64,000 nt of DNA from JADHLK01 sp038131695 (GTDB lineage: Bacteria > Pseudomonadota > Alphaproteobacteria > Puniceispirillales > Puniceispirillaceae): NCBI GenBank assembly GCA_038131695.1, contig JAYPQA010000031.1:1-64000 (forward strand), given 5' to 3'. The notes under the pieces were generated by a model. The model was not told the DNA's origin, made no database searches, and worked only from the letters and a program-made list of their open reading frames with translations. The translations under genes and the position numbers were made by a program. Shown here piece after piece: positions 38,125-46,469 of the stretch (positions are counted from its first letter, which is position 1; each line of letters opens with the position of its first letter).

Positions 38125-38889
38125 ATGTTAGATTTGCCTGCTGGCTGGTCGTTGACTTCAGCCGGGTCTGTGACATCCTCTTCTGATTTGGCCCGTGATT
38201 TTCTGGCCAGCGGCCCGCTGCGCGCTGAGGGTCAGGCCTTTCTGGCTGCTGAGCAGACCAAGGGGCGGGGGCGGCTGGGCCGCAGCTGGGTCTCCAAACC
38301 CGGAGATGGTCTGTATCTGTCCGTTATTCTGGAGCCGCGCCGCCCGCGCCATGACTGGCCAACCCTGTCTTTTGTGACGGCTCTGGCGGTGTTGCAGGCG
38401 GTTGAACAGCTCTGCCCGCCGCTCAGCCTGCAGCTGAAATGGCCGAATGACTTGCTGCTGGGGGACGGCAAGCTGGGCGGGCTGCTGCTGGAAACAGAAG
38501 GCGAGCGGTTGATTGTCGGTATCGGCGTGAATCTGGCCAACGCCCCCCGGATCAAAGGGGCCAGCCATCCCCCGACTGATTTGGCCAGCCATTGCCAGGA
38601 GCTGCCAGCCACGGATAATCTGGCCAGACAGATTTTGACCAGCCTGCACAGCCTGTATCAGCTCTGGAAAGATTGCGGGCCGGCCCCACTGCTGGCCAGA
38701 TGGCAGGACAGGGCGGGCATTGTCGGCAGGCAGTTGAAAGTCCGCCTGCCGGATCGCCAGCTGGATGGCATTTGCACCGGGCTGGGGCCAGATGGGCGGC
38801 TGGGCCTGCAAATGGCAGATAGCAGCCATGTTGATATTTCAGCTGGCGAGGTTCAGCTGATGGGAGAGGGCCATGCTGCTCGCTCTTGA
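38125..38889 (+). CDS. birA: Biotin--[acetyl-CoA-carboxylase] ligase
   Basis: Attaches biotin to the carrier protein of acetyl-CoA carboxylase through biotinyl-AMP. 254 residues from ATG 38125; a GTG at 38116 overlapping the nuoN stop is the alternative. It has the ligase signature AEQTKGRGRLGRSWVSKPGD, LQLKWPNDLLLGDGKLGGLL and GIGVNLAN. It lacks an N-terminal helix-turn-helix, so unlike E. coli BirA it is not a repressor. nuoN-birA-coaX-rnj is a standard alphaproteobacterial order. Confidence 0.96.
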   Translation: MLDLPAGWSLTSAGSVTSSSDLARDFLASGPLRAEGQAFLAAEQTKGRGRLGRSWVSKPGDGLYLSVILEPRRPRHDWPTLSFVTALAVLQAVEQLCPPLSLQLKWPNDLLLGDGKLGGLLLETEGERLIVGIGVNLANAPRIKGASHPPTDLASHCQELPATDNLARQILTSLHSLYQLWKDCGPAPLLARWQDRAGIVGRQLKVRLPDRQLDGICTGLGPDGRLGLQMADSSHVDISAGEVQLMGEGHAARS

Positions 38890-39685
38890 TGTCGGGAATA
38901 CCAATCTGGTGTTTGGCCTGCTTGACGCAGCCGGTCAGCCCGGCGCGGGCTGGCGCTTGCCAACCGGCGAGGCGGCGGATGCCGACATTCTGGTGCGGGC
39001 TGTTTCTGATCAGCTGGCCCGGGCTGCTATTGCGCCGGATGCGATAGAGGCGCTGGTGGTGGCCAGCGTTGTTCCGGCGGTTAATCCGGCAATCGCCGGG
39101 CTGGCAAAAACCCACGGCTGGCCTCTGATCATGGCCGGAGAGGCCGGGGTGGAGCTGGGGATCAGCGTGGATTTGGAAAACCCGGCTGAGGTTGGCGCAG
39201 ACCGGCTGGTTAATGCGCTGGGCGCGCAGGGGCTGGGGCTGGTTCCGTCGATAATTATTGATTTTGGCACGGCGACGACCTTTGATCTGGTCTTGGCAGA
39301 TGGCGCTGGCCAGCCGGTTTATTCTGGCGGCATCATTGCCCCGGGCGTTAATCTGTCTGTTGAGGCCCTATCGCGCGCGGCCGCCAAATTGCCAGAGATG
39401 GATATGGGCGAGATGGATATTCAGAACTGGCAGGCCGCAGATGTGCCGGTGCCGGGCCGCTCCACCCGCCAGGCAATGCGGGCGGGTGTGCTGTGGGGCT
39501 ATGTCGGGCTGGCAGAGGGGCTGATCACCCGGTTGCAGCAGAGCGCTGGCCAGAGCGTGCCGGTTATTGCGACCGGGGGGCTTGCTTCTTTGTATGCACC
39601 GCATATATCAGCTATCGGGCAAGTTTGCCCGGAGTTGACCCTTATCGGGCTGTTCCAACTTTATCAGATGAACAAGGCAGGCTAG
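38873..39685 (+). CDS. coaX: Type III pantothenate kinase
   Basis: First step of coenzyme A synthesis from pantothenate, in the potassium-dependent CoaX family. 270 residues from ATG 38873, overlapping the birA end by 17 bp. The start MLLALDVGNTNLVFGLLD is the phosphate-binding loop; GADRLVNALGA, DFGTATTFDLV, GGIIAPGVNLSVEAL and TGGLA follow in order. Intact. Confidence 0.97.
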   Translation: MLLALDVGNTNLVFGLLDAAGQPGAGWRLPTGEAADADILVRAVSDQLARAAIAPDAIEALVVASVVPAVNPAIAGLAKTHGWPLIMAGEAGVELGISVDLENPAEVGADRLVNALGAQGLGLVPSIIIDFGTATTFDLVLADGAGQPVYSGGIIAPGVNLSVEALSRAAAKLPEMDMGEMDIQNWQAADVPVPGRSTRQAMRAGVLWGYVGLAEGLITRLQQSAGQSVPVIATGGLASLYAPHISAIGQVCPELTLIGLFQLYQMNKAG

Positions 39686-41359
39686 ATGGAACTGGACAAG
39701 CAGGGTTTGCATTTTGTGCCGCTGGGCGGTTCCGGCGAGATCGGCATGAATGCCAATCTCTATCATCATCAGGGCAAATGGCTGATGATCGATCTGGGGA
39801 TCAGCTTTCCGGATGACTCCATGCCGGGTGTGGATGTGGTGCTGCCGGACCTGTCCTATATTGAGGCGCGCAAGCAGGATTTGCTGGGCATTGTGCTGAC
39901 CCATGCCCATGAGGATCATTTCGGGGCGATTCCCTATCTGTGGGAAAGGCTGGGGGTGCCGGTCTATGGCACTGCCTTCACCCTGGCCCTGCTGCGGCGC
40001 AAGCTGGCCGAGAACCGCCAGCAAATCACCATTCCGCTGCATCAGCTGGATTATAATATTGACTATCAATTTGGCCCGTTTTCGGTTGAGCTGGTCGCGC
40101 TCAGCCATTCTATCCCGGACCCGGCCGCGCTGGTTCTGCGCACCGGGGCGGGCACGGTTCTGCATACCGGCGATTGGAAGCTGGATGATACGCCGATGCT
40201 GGGGGCCAGGACAGATACGGACCGGCTGCGGGAAATCGGCGATGAGGGGGTGCTGGCGCTGGTCGGGGATTCCACAAATGCGATGGTTGCGGGCCATACC
40301 CCGTCTGAGAAAATTGCCCGCGCCGGGCTGACAGAAGTGATCGCCTCAGCCAAAAACCGGGTGGCGGTCACCTGTTTTGCCAGCAATGTGGCACGGCTGG
40401 ATTCGATTGCCGCGGCCGCGCGCGAGAATGACCGCGCCTTGTGTGTGGTGGGCCGGGCCCTGCACCGCACGATTGCGGCTGCCAAGGAGGCCGGCTATCT
40501 CAGCGATTTCCCGGATCTGGTCCCGGAGACTGATTTTGGCCTCTTGCCGCGCGAGAATATCGTCATCATCTGCACCGGATCACAAGGTGAGCCGCGCGCC
40601 GCCATGGCCCGGATCGCGGCTGGCACGCATGAGAATATTGAGCTGGATCCCGGCGATATGGTGATTTATTCCTCGCGCCAGATACCGGGCAATGAGCCTG
40701 CTATCAGCAAGGTGCAGGACCGGCTGGTGCGCCGCCAGATTGATCTGGTGACCGATGAGGAAGCGCCGGTTCATGTCTCCGGCCATCCGGCGCGTGATGA
40801 GCTGACCGAACTCTACCGGCTGGTCAGGCCGCAAATCGCGATCCCGGTGCATGGCACGGCCCGTCATTTGCTGGCCCATGCGCGGCTGGCTGAGACCTGT
40901 CAGGTGCCGCAAGCGCTGATCCCCGATAATGGCGATATTATCAGCCTGTCAGACACAGGCGCGCGCCAGATTGGCCATGCGCCGGTCGGGCTGTTGACGC
41001 ATGAGGGCGGCGAGATCATGGATATTCAGTCCGAACAGATGCGCGCGCGCCGCCGGATGCTCTGGAACGGGACGGTGACCGCCTCGCTGGTGCTGAATGC
41101 GGCGGGCGGGTTGGTGCTGGCCCCGTCAGTCAGCCAGACCGGCCTGTGTGACGGCCAGAGTGAGGCTGATTTTCTGGCCGATGCGGCGCTGGCGATAGAG
41201 GATATGCTCGAAGAGATGAGCGGGCGCGAGCGCGGCTCGGATGAGCTGCTGGAAAATGGCGCGCGATCTGCTTTGCGCGGGCTGGCCAGGCGGCGTTTTG
41301 GCCTGCGCCCGACGGTGCATCTGCATATCCTGCGCGCTGAGGCAAGTGAGGTCAGCTGA
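39686..41359 (+). CDS. rnj: Ribonuclease J
   Basis: Metallo-beta-lactamase ribonuclease with endo- and 5'-exonuclease activity, used in rRNA maturation and mRNA decay. 557 residues, starting one base after the coaX stop. N-terminal FVPLGGSGEIGMNANLYHH, the zinc motif THAHEDHFGAIPYL, beta-CASP motif A-C segments (GDSTNAMVAGHTPSE, CTGSQGEP, HVSGHPARDEL) and VHGTARHLLAHARLA. Its place behind coaX is the normal alphaproteobacterial one. Intact. Confidence 0.97.
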   Translation: MELDKQGLHFVPLGGSGEIGMNANLYHHQGKWLMIDLGISFPDDSMPGVDVVLPDLSYIEARKQDLLGIVLTHAHEDHFGAIPYLWERLGVPVYGTAFTLALLRRKLAENRQQITIPLHQLDYNIDYQFGPFSVELVALSHSIPDPAALVLRTGAGTVLHTGDWKLDDTPMLGARTDTDRLREIGDEGVLALVGDSTNAMVAGHTPSEKIARAGLTEVIASAKNRVAVTCFASNVARLDSIAAAARENDRALCVVGRALHRTIAAAKEAGYLSDFPDLVPETDFGLLPRENIVIICTGSQGEPRAAMARIAAGTHENIELDPGDMVIYSSRQIPGNEPAISKVQDRLVRRQIDLVTDEEAPVHVSGHPARDELTELYRLVRPQIAIPVHGTARHLLAHARLAETCQVPQALIPDNGDIISLSDTGARQIGHAPVGLLTHEGGEIMDIQSEQMRARRRMLWNGTVTASLVLNAAGGLVLAPSVSQTGLCDGQSEADFLADAALAIEDMLEEMSGRERGSDELLENGARSALRGLARRRFGLRPTVHLHILRAEASEVS

Positions 41360-41410
41360 TGGGGCTGGGGCGGGCAGGAACAGGCCGGATGTGGGCCGTC
41401 AGATATGTGC

Positions 41411-41470
41411 AAATGGGCCGGGTTCAAATGGGCCTGGTTGAAATAGGCCGGGTTCAAATAGGCAGGGCAG
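41411..41470. repeat. 15-bp tandem repeat, four copies
   Basis: Units start at 41411, 41426, 41441 and 41456: AAATGGGCCGGGTTC, AAATGGGCCTGGTTG, AAATAGGCCGGGTTC, AAATAGGCAGGGCAG. They fill the 115-bp gap between rnj and the DUF1467 gene and end just before its ATG, so they may form its leader. Confidence 0.9.
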
Positions 41471-41474
41471 GCTG

Positions 41475-41717
41475 ATGGATATTGTCTCCGGTCTGGTGGT
41501 TTATATCCTGCTCTGGTGGTGGGTGTTTTTCATGGTGTTGCCCTTTGGCAACCGGCCGGCCGATGCACCGGAGCCGGGCCACGCCACCTCTGCCCCGGCG
41601 AAGCCCCGCTTGCGGCTGAAAATGGCGATCACAACGCTGATCGCCGCGCTGCTGTTTGTGCTGGTCTGGTGGATTATCACCTCCGGCTTTATCAGCTTCC
41701 GCGAAATGGCCGGGTAG
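41475..41717 (+). CDS. DUF1467 family membrane protein
   Basis: 80 residues, two membrane helices (GLVVYILLWWWVFFMVLPFG and AITTLIAALLFVLVWWIITS). DUF1467 proteins are small inner-membrane proteins of unknown role found almost only in Alphaproteobacteria, usually between rnj and proS. Here the gene expected next is absent and an AT-rich segment follows, so this is an edge of a rearrangement. Confidence 0.85.
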   Translation: MDIVSGLVVYILLWWWVFFMVLPFGNRPADAPEPGHATSAPAKPRLRLKMAITTLIAALLFVLVWWIITSGFISFREMAG

Positions 41718-41764
41718 GGGGGCTATTCTTGTTACTGTCTTTTTGAGCGTTTTGTCTGCTTTGG

Positions 41765-41899
41765 TTAACTTGATTCGGTATTTGCATTATCCTCTTTTTT
41801 CCATAGGGAAATATCCCGGAACCAAACAGTAGCATTATAAATTTCTGGCCGCCATGTAATTTGACCACCATCTCCCCAACTAACTTTGGGCCTTTTCAT
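41765..41899 (-). CDS. Short Trp-rich ORF, possibly the C-terminus of the orphan gene upstream
   Basis: 44 codons from ATG 41899, overlapping the end of the 273-residue orphan gene in another frame. The sequence KVSWGDGGQITWRPEIYNAT then VWFRDISLWKKEDNANTESS is rich in Trp and aromatic residues and looks like a real strand-rich protein end. Either a separate small gene coupled to the orphan, or its true C-terminus separated by one indel near 41890. No family recognised. Confidence 0.4.
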   Translation of the reverse strand: MKRPKVSWGDGGQITWRPEIYNATVWFRDISLWKKEDNANTESS

Positions 41900-42701
41900 A
41901 GATTGCATTGTCTAGGTCAAAAATTTCATCCATTTTCCGCTCAGGGAAATGATCCTCTTCGAATTCAAGAAATACACAGTTAACTACATCACCAGAAGAT
42001 TTTTTTCTTTTTCTTTTTGTGACTCTTTTCAGTTTACCCACAATTGAGATATCAACATCTGAGCCATCATAGTTGGGGTGTGTTTTTGTAAGTCTCATTA
42101 TTTCTTCCCTTTGTTTCTCATTCACTTTTTCTACTTCTTCGAGTTTGTCTTCAAGCTTATGTTTTTCATTGAGATGTCGTTTTGCAATTTCCGTTACTTT
42201 AGCCTCTCTTTCCTCAGCCGCCTTTGTTCCCTCTTCTGCAATTTTTATTAGGGATGCAATCAAGCCTGAGACCGTATTGGCCTCATCATTCTTATAAAAA
42301 TCATGCAACCGAATTAACTCCTCTGTTGTTATATTCCCCTCTTTTCGGATATCTTTGAGATAAAACGATAGCTTCTCCTCTGCTTCTTGATCATTTTTCC
42401 AAACCGTAACGAGATTAAGGTGTTTACGACCGTGATCTGCTAAAACAAATCTGCCATGATCTGGTTTCCCATCTGGTTTGGTGAACACTGCATCTACCAA
42501 AAACCTTATTTCAAATGAGCCATCGTTCTTTTTGTGCTGATTCTTTTCCCAAGTTTCGCAGTCTCTTAATTCAAGTGTTTCGTTTGTTGTAAAGTTGAAA
42601 CAATATCTGAGGGGCAAAGAATCCAAGTTTGCATGCCCATTACTATCTACGTGAATTAAAATTTTCTTTTTATCTTTATTCTTGTTTTGAAGTTTGCTCA
42701 T
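41880..42701 (-). CDS. AT-rich orphan gene with central coiled coil, unknown function
   Basis: 273 residues from ATG 42701. I recognise no family. The N-terminal 20 residues are very basic (LQNKNKDKKKIL). A first globular part follows (ILIHVDSNGHANLDSLPLRY to FVLADHGRKHLNLVTVWKND). Residues about 165-205 form a strong coiled coil (EEGTKAAEEREAKVTEIAKR; KLEDKLEEVEKVNEKQREEI). The C-terminal part has a basic patch KRVTKRKRKK and an acidic end. Base composition is visibly AT-rich and A-ending codons abound, unlike every neighbour, which points to recent acquisition. No integrase, transposase or repeat boundary is visible. Confidence 0.7.
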   Translation of the reverse strand: MSKLQNKNKDKKKILIHVDSNGHANLDSLPLRYCFNFTTNETLELRDCETWEKNQHKKNDGSFEIRFLVDAVFTKPDGKPDHGRFVLADHGRKHLNLVTVWKNDQEAEEKLSFYLKDIRKEGNITTEELIRLHDFYKNDEANTVSGLIASLIKIAEEGTKAAEEREAKVTEIAKRHLNEKHKLEDKLEEVEKVNEKQREEIMRLTKTHPNYDGSDVDISIVGKLKRVTKRKRKKSSGDVVNCVFLEFEEDHFPERKMDEIFDLDNAIYEKAQS

Positions 42702-42723
42702 TTTGACTCACCTTCTGATATAT

Positions 42724-42831
42724 CTATTGGATAAGAAAAGCCGCCCGCATTCGCGGGATTGTGCCGGGCTGGCCAGCAGAGCCAGCAGCAAGGCCGCCGC
42801 GCTGCGGGTGATAAGATTTTGTTCGGGCATC
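42724..42831 (-). CDS. Possible 35-residue leader-like ORF
   Basis: ATG 42831 follows GGGAGG at good spacing and encodes MPEQNLITRSAAALLLASAG, which resembles the start of a signal peptide, then stops at 42724. It is GC-rich, unlike the orphan gene just downstream. It could be the stump of a gene interrupted by the AT-rich segment, or chance. Confidence 0.25.
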   Translation of the reverse strand, partial: DARTKSYHPQRGGLAAGSAGQPGTIPRMRAAFLIQ

Positions 42832-42942
42832 AGGGCCTCCCTTCTATCTGATCACAGATGGGACGCATCCTAGCGCGGGTTAACCTTTGGCGCGTAACCG
42901 GGGCAGGGGCAAAGAACCGGGACCACCCCCATAAAAAAACCC

Positions 42943-42976
42943 CATAAAAAAACAAGGCCGCAAAGCCTTGTTTTTT
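42943..42976. terminator. Bidirectional Rho-independent terminator
   Basis: AACAAGGC (42951-42958) pairs with GCCTTGTT (42965-42972) around CGCAAA. A run of T follows on the plus strand (to 42976), and a run of seven A precedes it, giving a T run on the minus strand. No gene ends at it on either strand. Confidence 0.8.
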
Positions 42977-43088
42977 CTGCAGGCGCGGCCCGGCAAGCGG
43001 GCGGCCTGACTCTCTCCCTAAACCCGGCCCGATATGACACCAAACCGTTATCCTGCGAGGCTAGCGCAAAGGGCCCGGCGAGTCATCT

Positions 43089-43121
43089 GAAAAAAGCGGT
43101 TTTGCCGCGCTTTTTTTTGCG
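43089..43121. terminator. Hairpin with A/T flanks upstream of rpiB
   Basis: AAAAAAGCG and CGCTTTTTTTT flank an inner GG/CC region, forming a symmetric terminator-like structure about 100 bp before rpiB. It would insulate rpiB from upstream transcription. Confidence 0.65.
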
Positions 43122-43221
43122 CTAGTTTGGGGGCGTATTTTGCCTGCGCAGGCTGGCCCGACAGCCGCGCCCCGTCCAACCCATCACCCGTCCAACTCAT
43201 CAAAGGGGGGCTGACAAGCCA

Positions 43222-43704
43222 ATGCCAACTGAGATTTACCTTGCCTCTGATCATGGCGGTGTGCGGCTGAAGGCGGCCATTCACGCCTTTTTGACCGGCG
43301 ATGCAGCCCCGCAATCCGGTCTGGCGGTGACCGATTTGGGGCCGGATTCGGACGCGTCTGTTGATTATCCTGATTATGCAGGCCGGCTGGCGGCGGCGCT
43401 GGAAAACCGGCCGGGCGCGCGCGGGATTTTGATTTGCGGCTCCGGTATTGGTATTTCGATAGCGGCCAATCGCTATCCCTGGATCCGGGCCGCGCTGGTT
43501 CAGGATGAAACCGCTGCCCGCCTGTGCCGTGAACATAATGATGCCAATGTGCTGGCCTTGGGAGAGCGGACAACCGGCGAGCTGACCGCGCTGGCGGCGG
43601 TGGCGGTTTTCCTCAACACGGAATTTGCGGGCGGGCGGCATCAAAATCGGGTTGCCAAACTGGCAGACCCGGCTAAAGTGCTGGCTGCAACCACGGAGAA
43701 ATAA
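43222..43704 (+). CDS. rpiB: Ribose-5-phosphate isomerase B
   Basis: Interconverts ribose-5-phosphate and ribulose-5-phosphate. 160 residues. RpiB/LacAB features: LASDHGGVRLKAAIHAFL, VDYPDYA, the catalytic cysteine in GILICGSGIGISIAANRYP and EHNDANVLALGERTTG. It precedes glyA by four bases, a frequent alphaproteobacterial pairing, and so leads the glyA transcript. Confidence 0.95.
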   Translation: MPTEIYLASDHGGVRLKAAIHAFLTGDAAPQSGLAVTDLGPDSDASVDYPDYAGRLAAALENRPGARGILICGSGIGISIAANRYPWIRAALVQDETAARLCREHNDANVLALGERTTGELTALAAVAVFLNTEFAGGRHQNRVAKLADPAKVLAATTEK

Positions 43705-43708
43705 ACCC

Positions 43709-44983
43709 ATGTCACAGCAATCTGCTTTCTTTTCTGCCACCCTTGCCGAAACCGATCCGGAAATCGCCGCCGCTATCCAGGATGAGCTGGGCCGCCAGCA
43801 AGACCAGATAGAGATGATCGCCTCGGAAAATATTGTCTCCTCAGCGGTGCTGGAGGCAAATGGCTCAGTGCTGACCAATAAATATGCCGAAGGCTATTCA
43901 GGCCGCCGCTATTATGGGGGCTGCGAATTTGTGGATGTGGTGGAAACGCTGGCGATAGAGCGGGCTAAAAAGCTGTTCAACTGCCAATTTGTCAATGTGC
44001 AGCCGCATTCCGGGGCGCAGGCCAATCAGGCGGTGTTCCTCAGCCTGCTGCAACCCGGCGATACGGTGCTGGGGATGTCGCTGGCGGCAGGCGGGCATCT
44101 GACCCATGGGGCGGCCCCGAACCTGTCCGGCAAATGGTTTAATGCGGTGCAATATGGCGTGGAACGCGAAACCGGCCTGATTGATTATGAGGCGCTGCTG
44201 GAACAGGCGAAGGACTGCCAGCCCAAGCTGATTGTGGCCGGGGCATCTGCCTATCCGCGCACGCTGGATTTTGCCAAATTCCGTGAAATTGCCGATGCGG
44301 TGGGGGCGCTGTTGATGGTGGATATGGCCCATATTTCCGGGCTGGTGGCTGCTGGTGTGCATCCCAGCCCCGTGCCCCATGCCCATATCGTGACCTCTAC
44401 CACGCACAAGACTTTGCGCGCTGCCCGCGGCGGCCTGATCCTGACCAATGATGAGGCGCTGGGCAAAAAGATAAACTCAGCTGTGTTCCCGGGCCTGCAG
44501 GGCGGGCCACTGATGCACGCCATTGCAGGCAAGGCGGTGGCCTTTGCCGAGGCACTGCGCCCGGAATTCAAGGGCTATATCGAAAATGTGGTTGCCAATG
44601 CGCGGGTGCTGGGCGAGGTGCTGGTGGATCGCGGCCTGGCGCTGGTGGGCGGCGGCACGGACACGCATCTGGTGCTGGTGGATTTGCGACCGAAGGGGCT
44701 GACCGGCGATATTTCCGAGGTCTCGCTGGAAAATGCCGGTATTACCTGCAACAAAAACGGCGTGCCCTTTGATCCGGAAAAGCCGATGGTGACCTCAGGC
44801 GTGCGCCTTGGCAGCCCGGCTGGCACCACCCGCGGCTTTGGCCAGGATGAATTCCGCCAGATCGGCCATCTGATAGGCGATGTGTTGGATGGGCTGGCCT
44901 CCAGCCGCAATGACAATAGCGTGATTGAGGCCGAAGTGCGGGCAAAGGTCAAAGACCTCTGCCGCGCTTTCCCGATTTATTAG
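43709..44983 (+). CDS. glyA: Serine hydroxymethyltransferase
   Basis: PLP enzyme converting serine and tetrahydrofolate to glycine and methylene-THF. 424 residues from ATG 43709. IEMIASENIVSSAVLEANGS, YAEGYSGRRYYGGCEFVDVV, VNVQPHSGAQANQAVF, the PLP lysine in TSTTHKTLRAARGG and the GVRLGSPAGTTRGFG loop are all present. Normally followed directly by nrdR and ribD; here an RTX gene on the opposite strand intervenes. Confidence 0.98.
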   Translation: MSQQSAFFSATLAETDPEIAAAIQDELGRQQDQIEMIASENIVSSAVLEANGSVLTNKYAEGYSGRRYYGGCEFVDVVETLAIERAKKLFNCQFVNVQPHSGAQANQAVFLSLLQPGDTVLGMSLAAGGHLTHGAAPNLSGKWFNAVQYGVERETGLIDYEALLEQAKDCQPKLIVAGASAYPRTLDFAKFREIADAVGALLMVDMAHISGLVAAGVHPSPVPHAHIVTSTTHKTLRAARGGLILTNDEALGKKINSAVFPGLQGGPLMHAIAGKAVAFAEALRPEFKGYIENVVANARVLGEVLVDRGLALVGGGTDTHLVLVDLRPKGLTGDISEVSLENAGITCNKNGVPFDPEKPMVTSGVRLGSPAGTTRGFGQDEFRQIGHLIGDVLDGLASSRNDNSVIEAEVRAKVKDLCRAFPIY

Positions 44984-44991
44984 GGGCCCGA

Positions 44992-46226
44992 TCAGGCGAT
45001 CTCCACAATCTGGATAGAGCTGTCCGTCAGATGGCGGGCCAGCTCTGTTGCGCCCATATCCCAATCTTCCAGCACCCCCAGAATGCGGCTGCCTGCTGCA
45101 TCGGCATAGAGCACGGTATCGGTGCCTTCATTCGGGCTGGGGTCATTGCCATCATCGCGCAGCCGGCCGGTCGCCGCATGGGTGTTGCCGCGTATCCAGA
45201 CAGTCTTTGTATTATCGGCAAATTCCAGCGCATCCGGCATGGGCGGCCGGTCCTGGGCAGAAAAGCCGAAATCGGTAATCACATCCGCGCCCAGCATGGT
45301 GCTGGCCGCCACCGCCAGCACAAACACATCACCGCCCAGCCCGCCGGTCAGAAATATCCAGCCGGTCTGCCCCGGCCCCGGAGCCATCGCCGGTCATCAG
45401 GGTGTCATCATCGCCCTTGCCCTCCAGCCGGTCATGGCCGGCCCTGCCATCCAGCCGGTCCGCGCCCAATGCCAGTCGGCCCATTGCCATCAGTGCCATC
45501 GCCATAGAGACGGTGATAGGCAATCGGCCTGTCCAGCCCGTCCAGCACCAGCTGGCTGAGCCCGGCCCAGATGAAATGCAGCCCATCCGCCGCAACCTGC
45601 TGGGTGATGCCATATTGCACAGGCAGCTGGATGGTCAGCTGATCCAGGCCGCGCTCAAAATCGGTAATCCGCTCAACCAGCCCGTCATGCTGCGGGCTGA
45701 TGAAAAACCGGTCTGCGCCGGCCCCGCCGGTCATCTTGTCTGAATCCTGCCCGCCATGCAGCGCATCATTGCCATCCCCGCCCTGCATATCATGGCGGCC
45801 GGACAGGGCCAGGATCAGATCATCGCCCGCCCCGCCCCAGACGCGGTTTTCTGCCCCGCGCAGAATCAACATATCATCGCCGCTGCCGCCTGCCAGAATC
45901 GAATCATGGGCAACAAAGACCAAATGGTCATCGCCGCCGCGCCCGTCTGCCTTGCCCTGGCGCAGCGGGTCAGCTGGCCCGGTATAGAGAAAATCAGTGC
46001 CTTCGCCGGCCAGGCGCAGCGATTGCGGCACTGGCAGCAGGCTGGCTGGCCCACCCCCGCTCGTCCCGCAGGCGGCCAGTGCCACGGCTGACAAGGCCCA
46101 GAGCAGAGGCTGGCCAGCCGCATCCAGCTGCGGGCCTCTCGCAAGGCGGCGGCGATTATCAAAAAGACGGTCGGACAGGAAAAAGCGGGTCTGGTCTTCA
46201 AACCCGGTCAGGGAAGTGGGCAGCAT
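44992..46226 (-). CDS. RTX-type calcium-binding secreted protein, frameshifted near the C-terminus
   Basis: Starts at ATG 46226 (MLPTSLTGFEDQTRFFLSDR); a hydrophobic LLWALSAVALAACGTSGGG lies at about residue 50. RTX nonapeptides follow (GGSGDDMLILRGAENRVWGG; GGDGNDALHGGQDSDKMTGG), then GADRFFISPQHDGLVERITD. The frame breaks near 45480 within a second RTX block (GADRLDGRAGHDRLEGKGDD) and again near 45385. It ends with VFVLAVAASTMLGADVITDF to SSIQIVEIA. The final domain is homologous to the end of the pseudogene at 13156. Calcium folds such repeats outside the cell after type I export; a function beyond that is not evident. Confidence 0.82.
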
Positions 46227-46469
46227 GAAAAAGCCTCCATTCACGAAACGGCGAAAGGTTGCGGGCTGCACCGGGCCAGTCACGCGTAACCGGGGCGGAT
46301 TGTCAAGATGTGGGCGGGGACGGAAGGCGGGGGGATTTTTTTTTACATAAATAGTATATTGAAACAGCCGCATCCCCCATATATGCTCCCTCAAAGATAC
46401 CACGGCACAGCCGCGGCCCGTTTGCCGGGCTGGCCTGTGCGTGCTGCTGATTGAAGGGGAGATCTGGCC

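Larger units (their letters stand above)
42832..43221. other. 390-bp spacer with two terminator-like hairpins and no recognised gene
   Basis: Holds a bidirectional terminator at 42943-42976 and another hairpin at 43089-43121 with about 110 bp between them, but no ORF that resembles a protein. Terminators without a gene suggest either an unannotated small RNA (minus strand, roughly 43080 to 42945) or the tail of a lost gene. CGCGTAACCGGGGC at 42891-42904 recurs exactly at 46283-46296. Confidence 0.45.
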
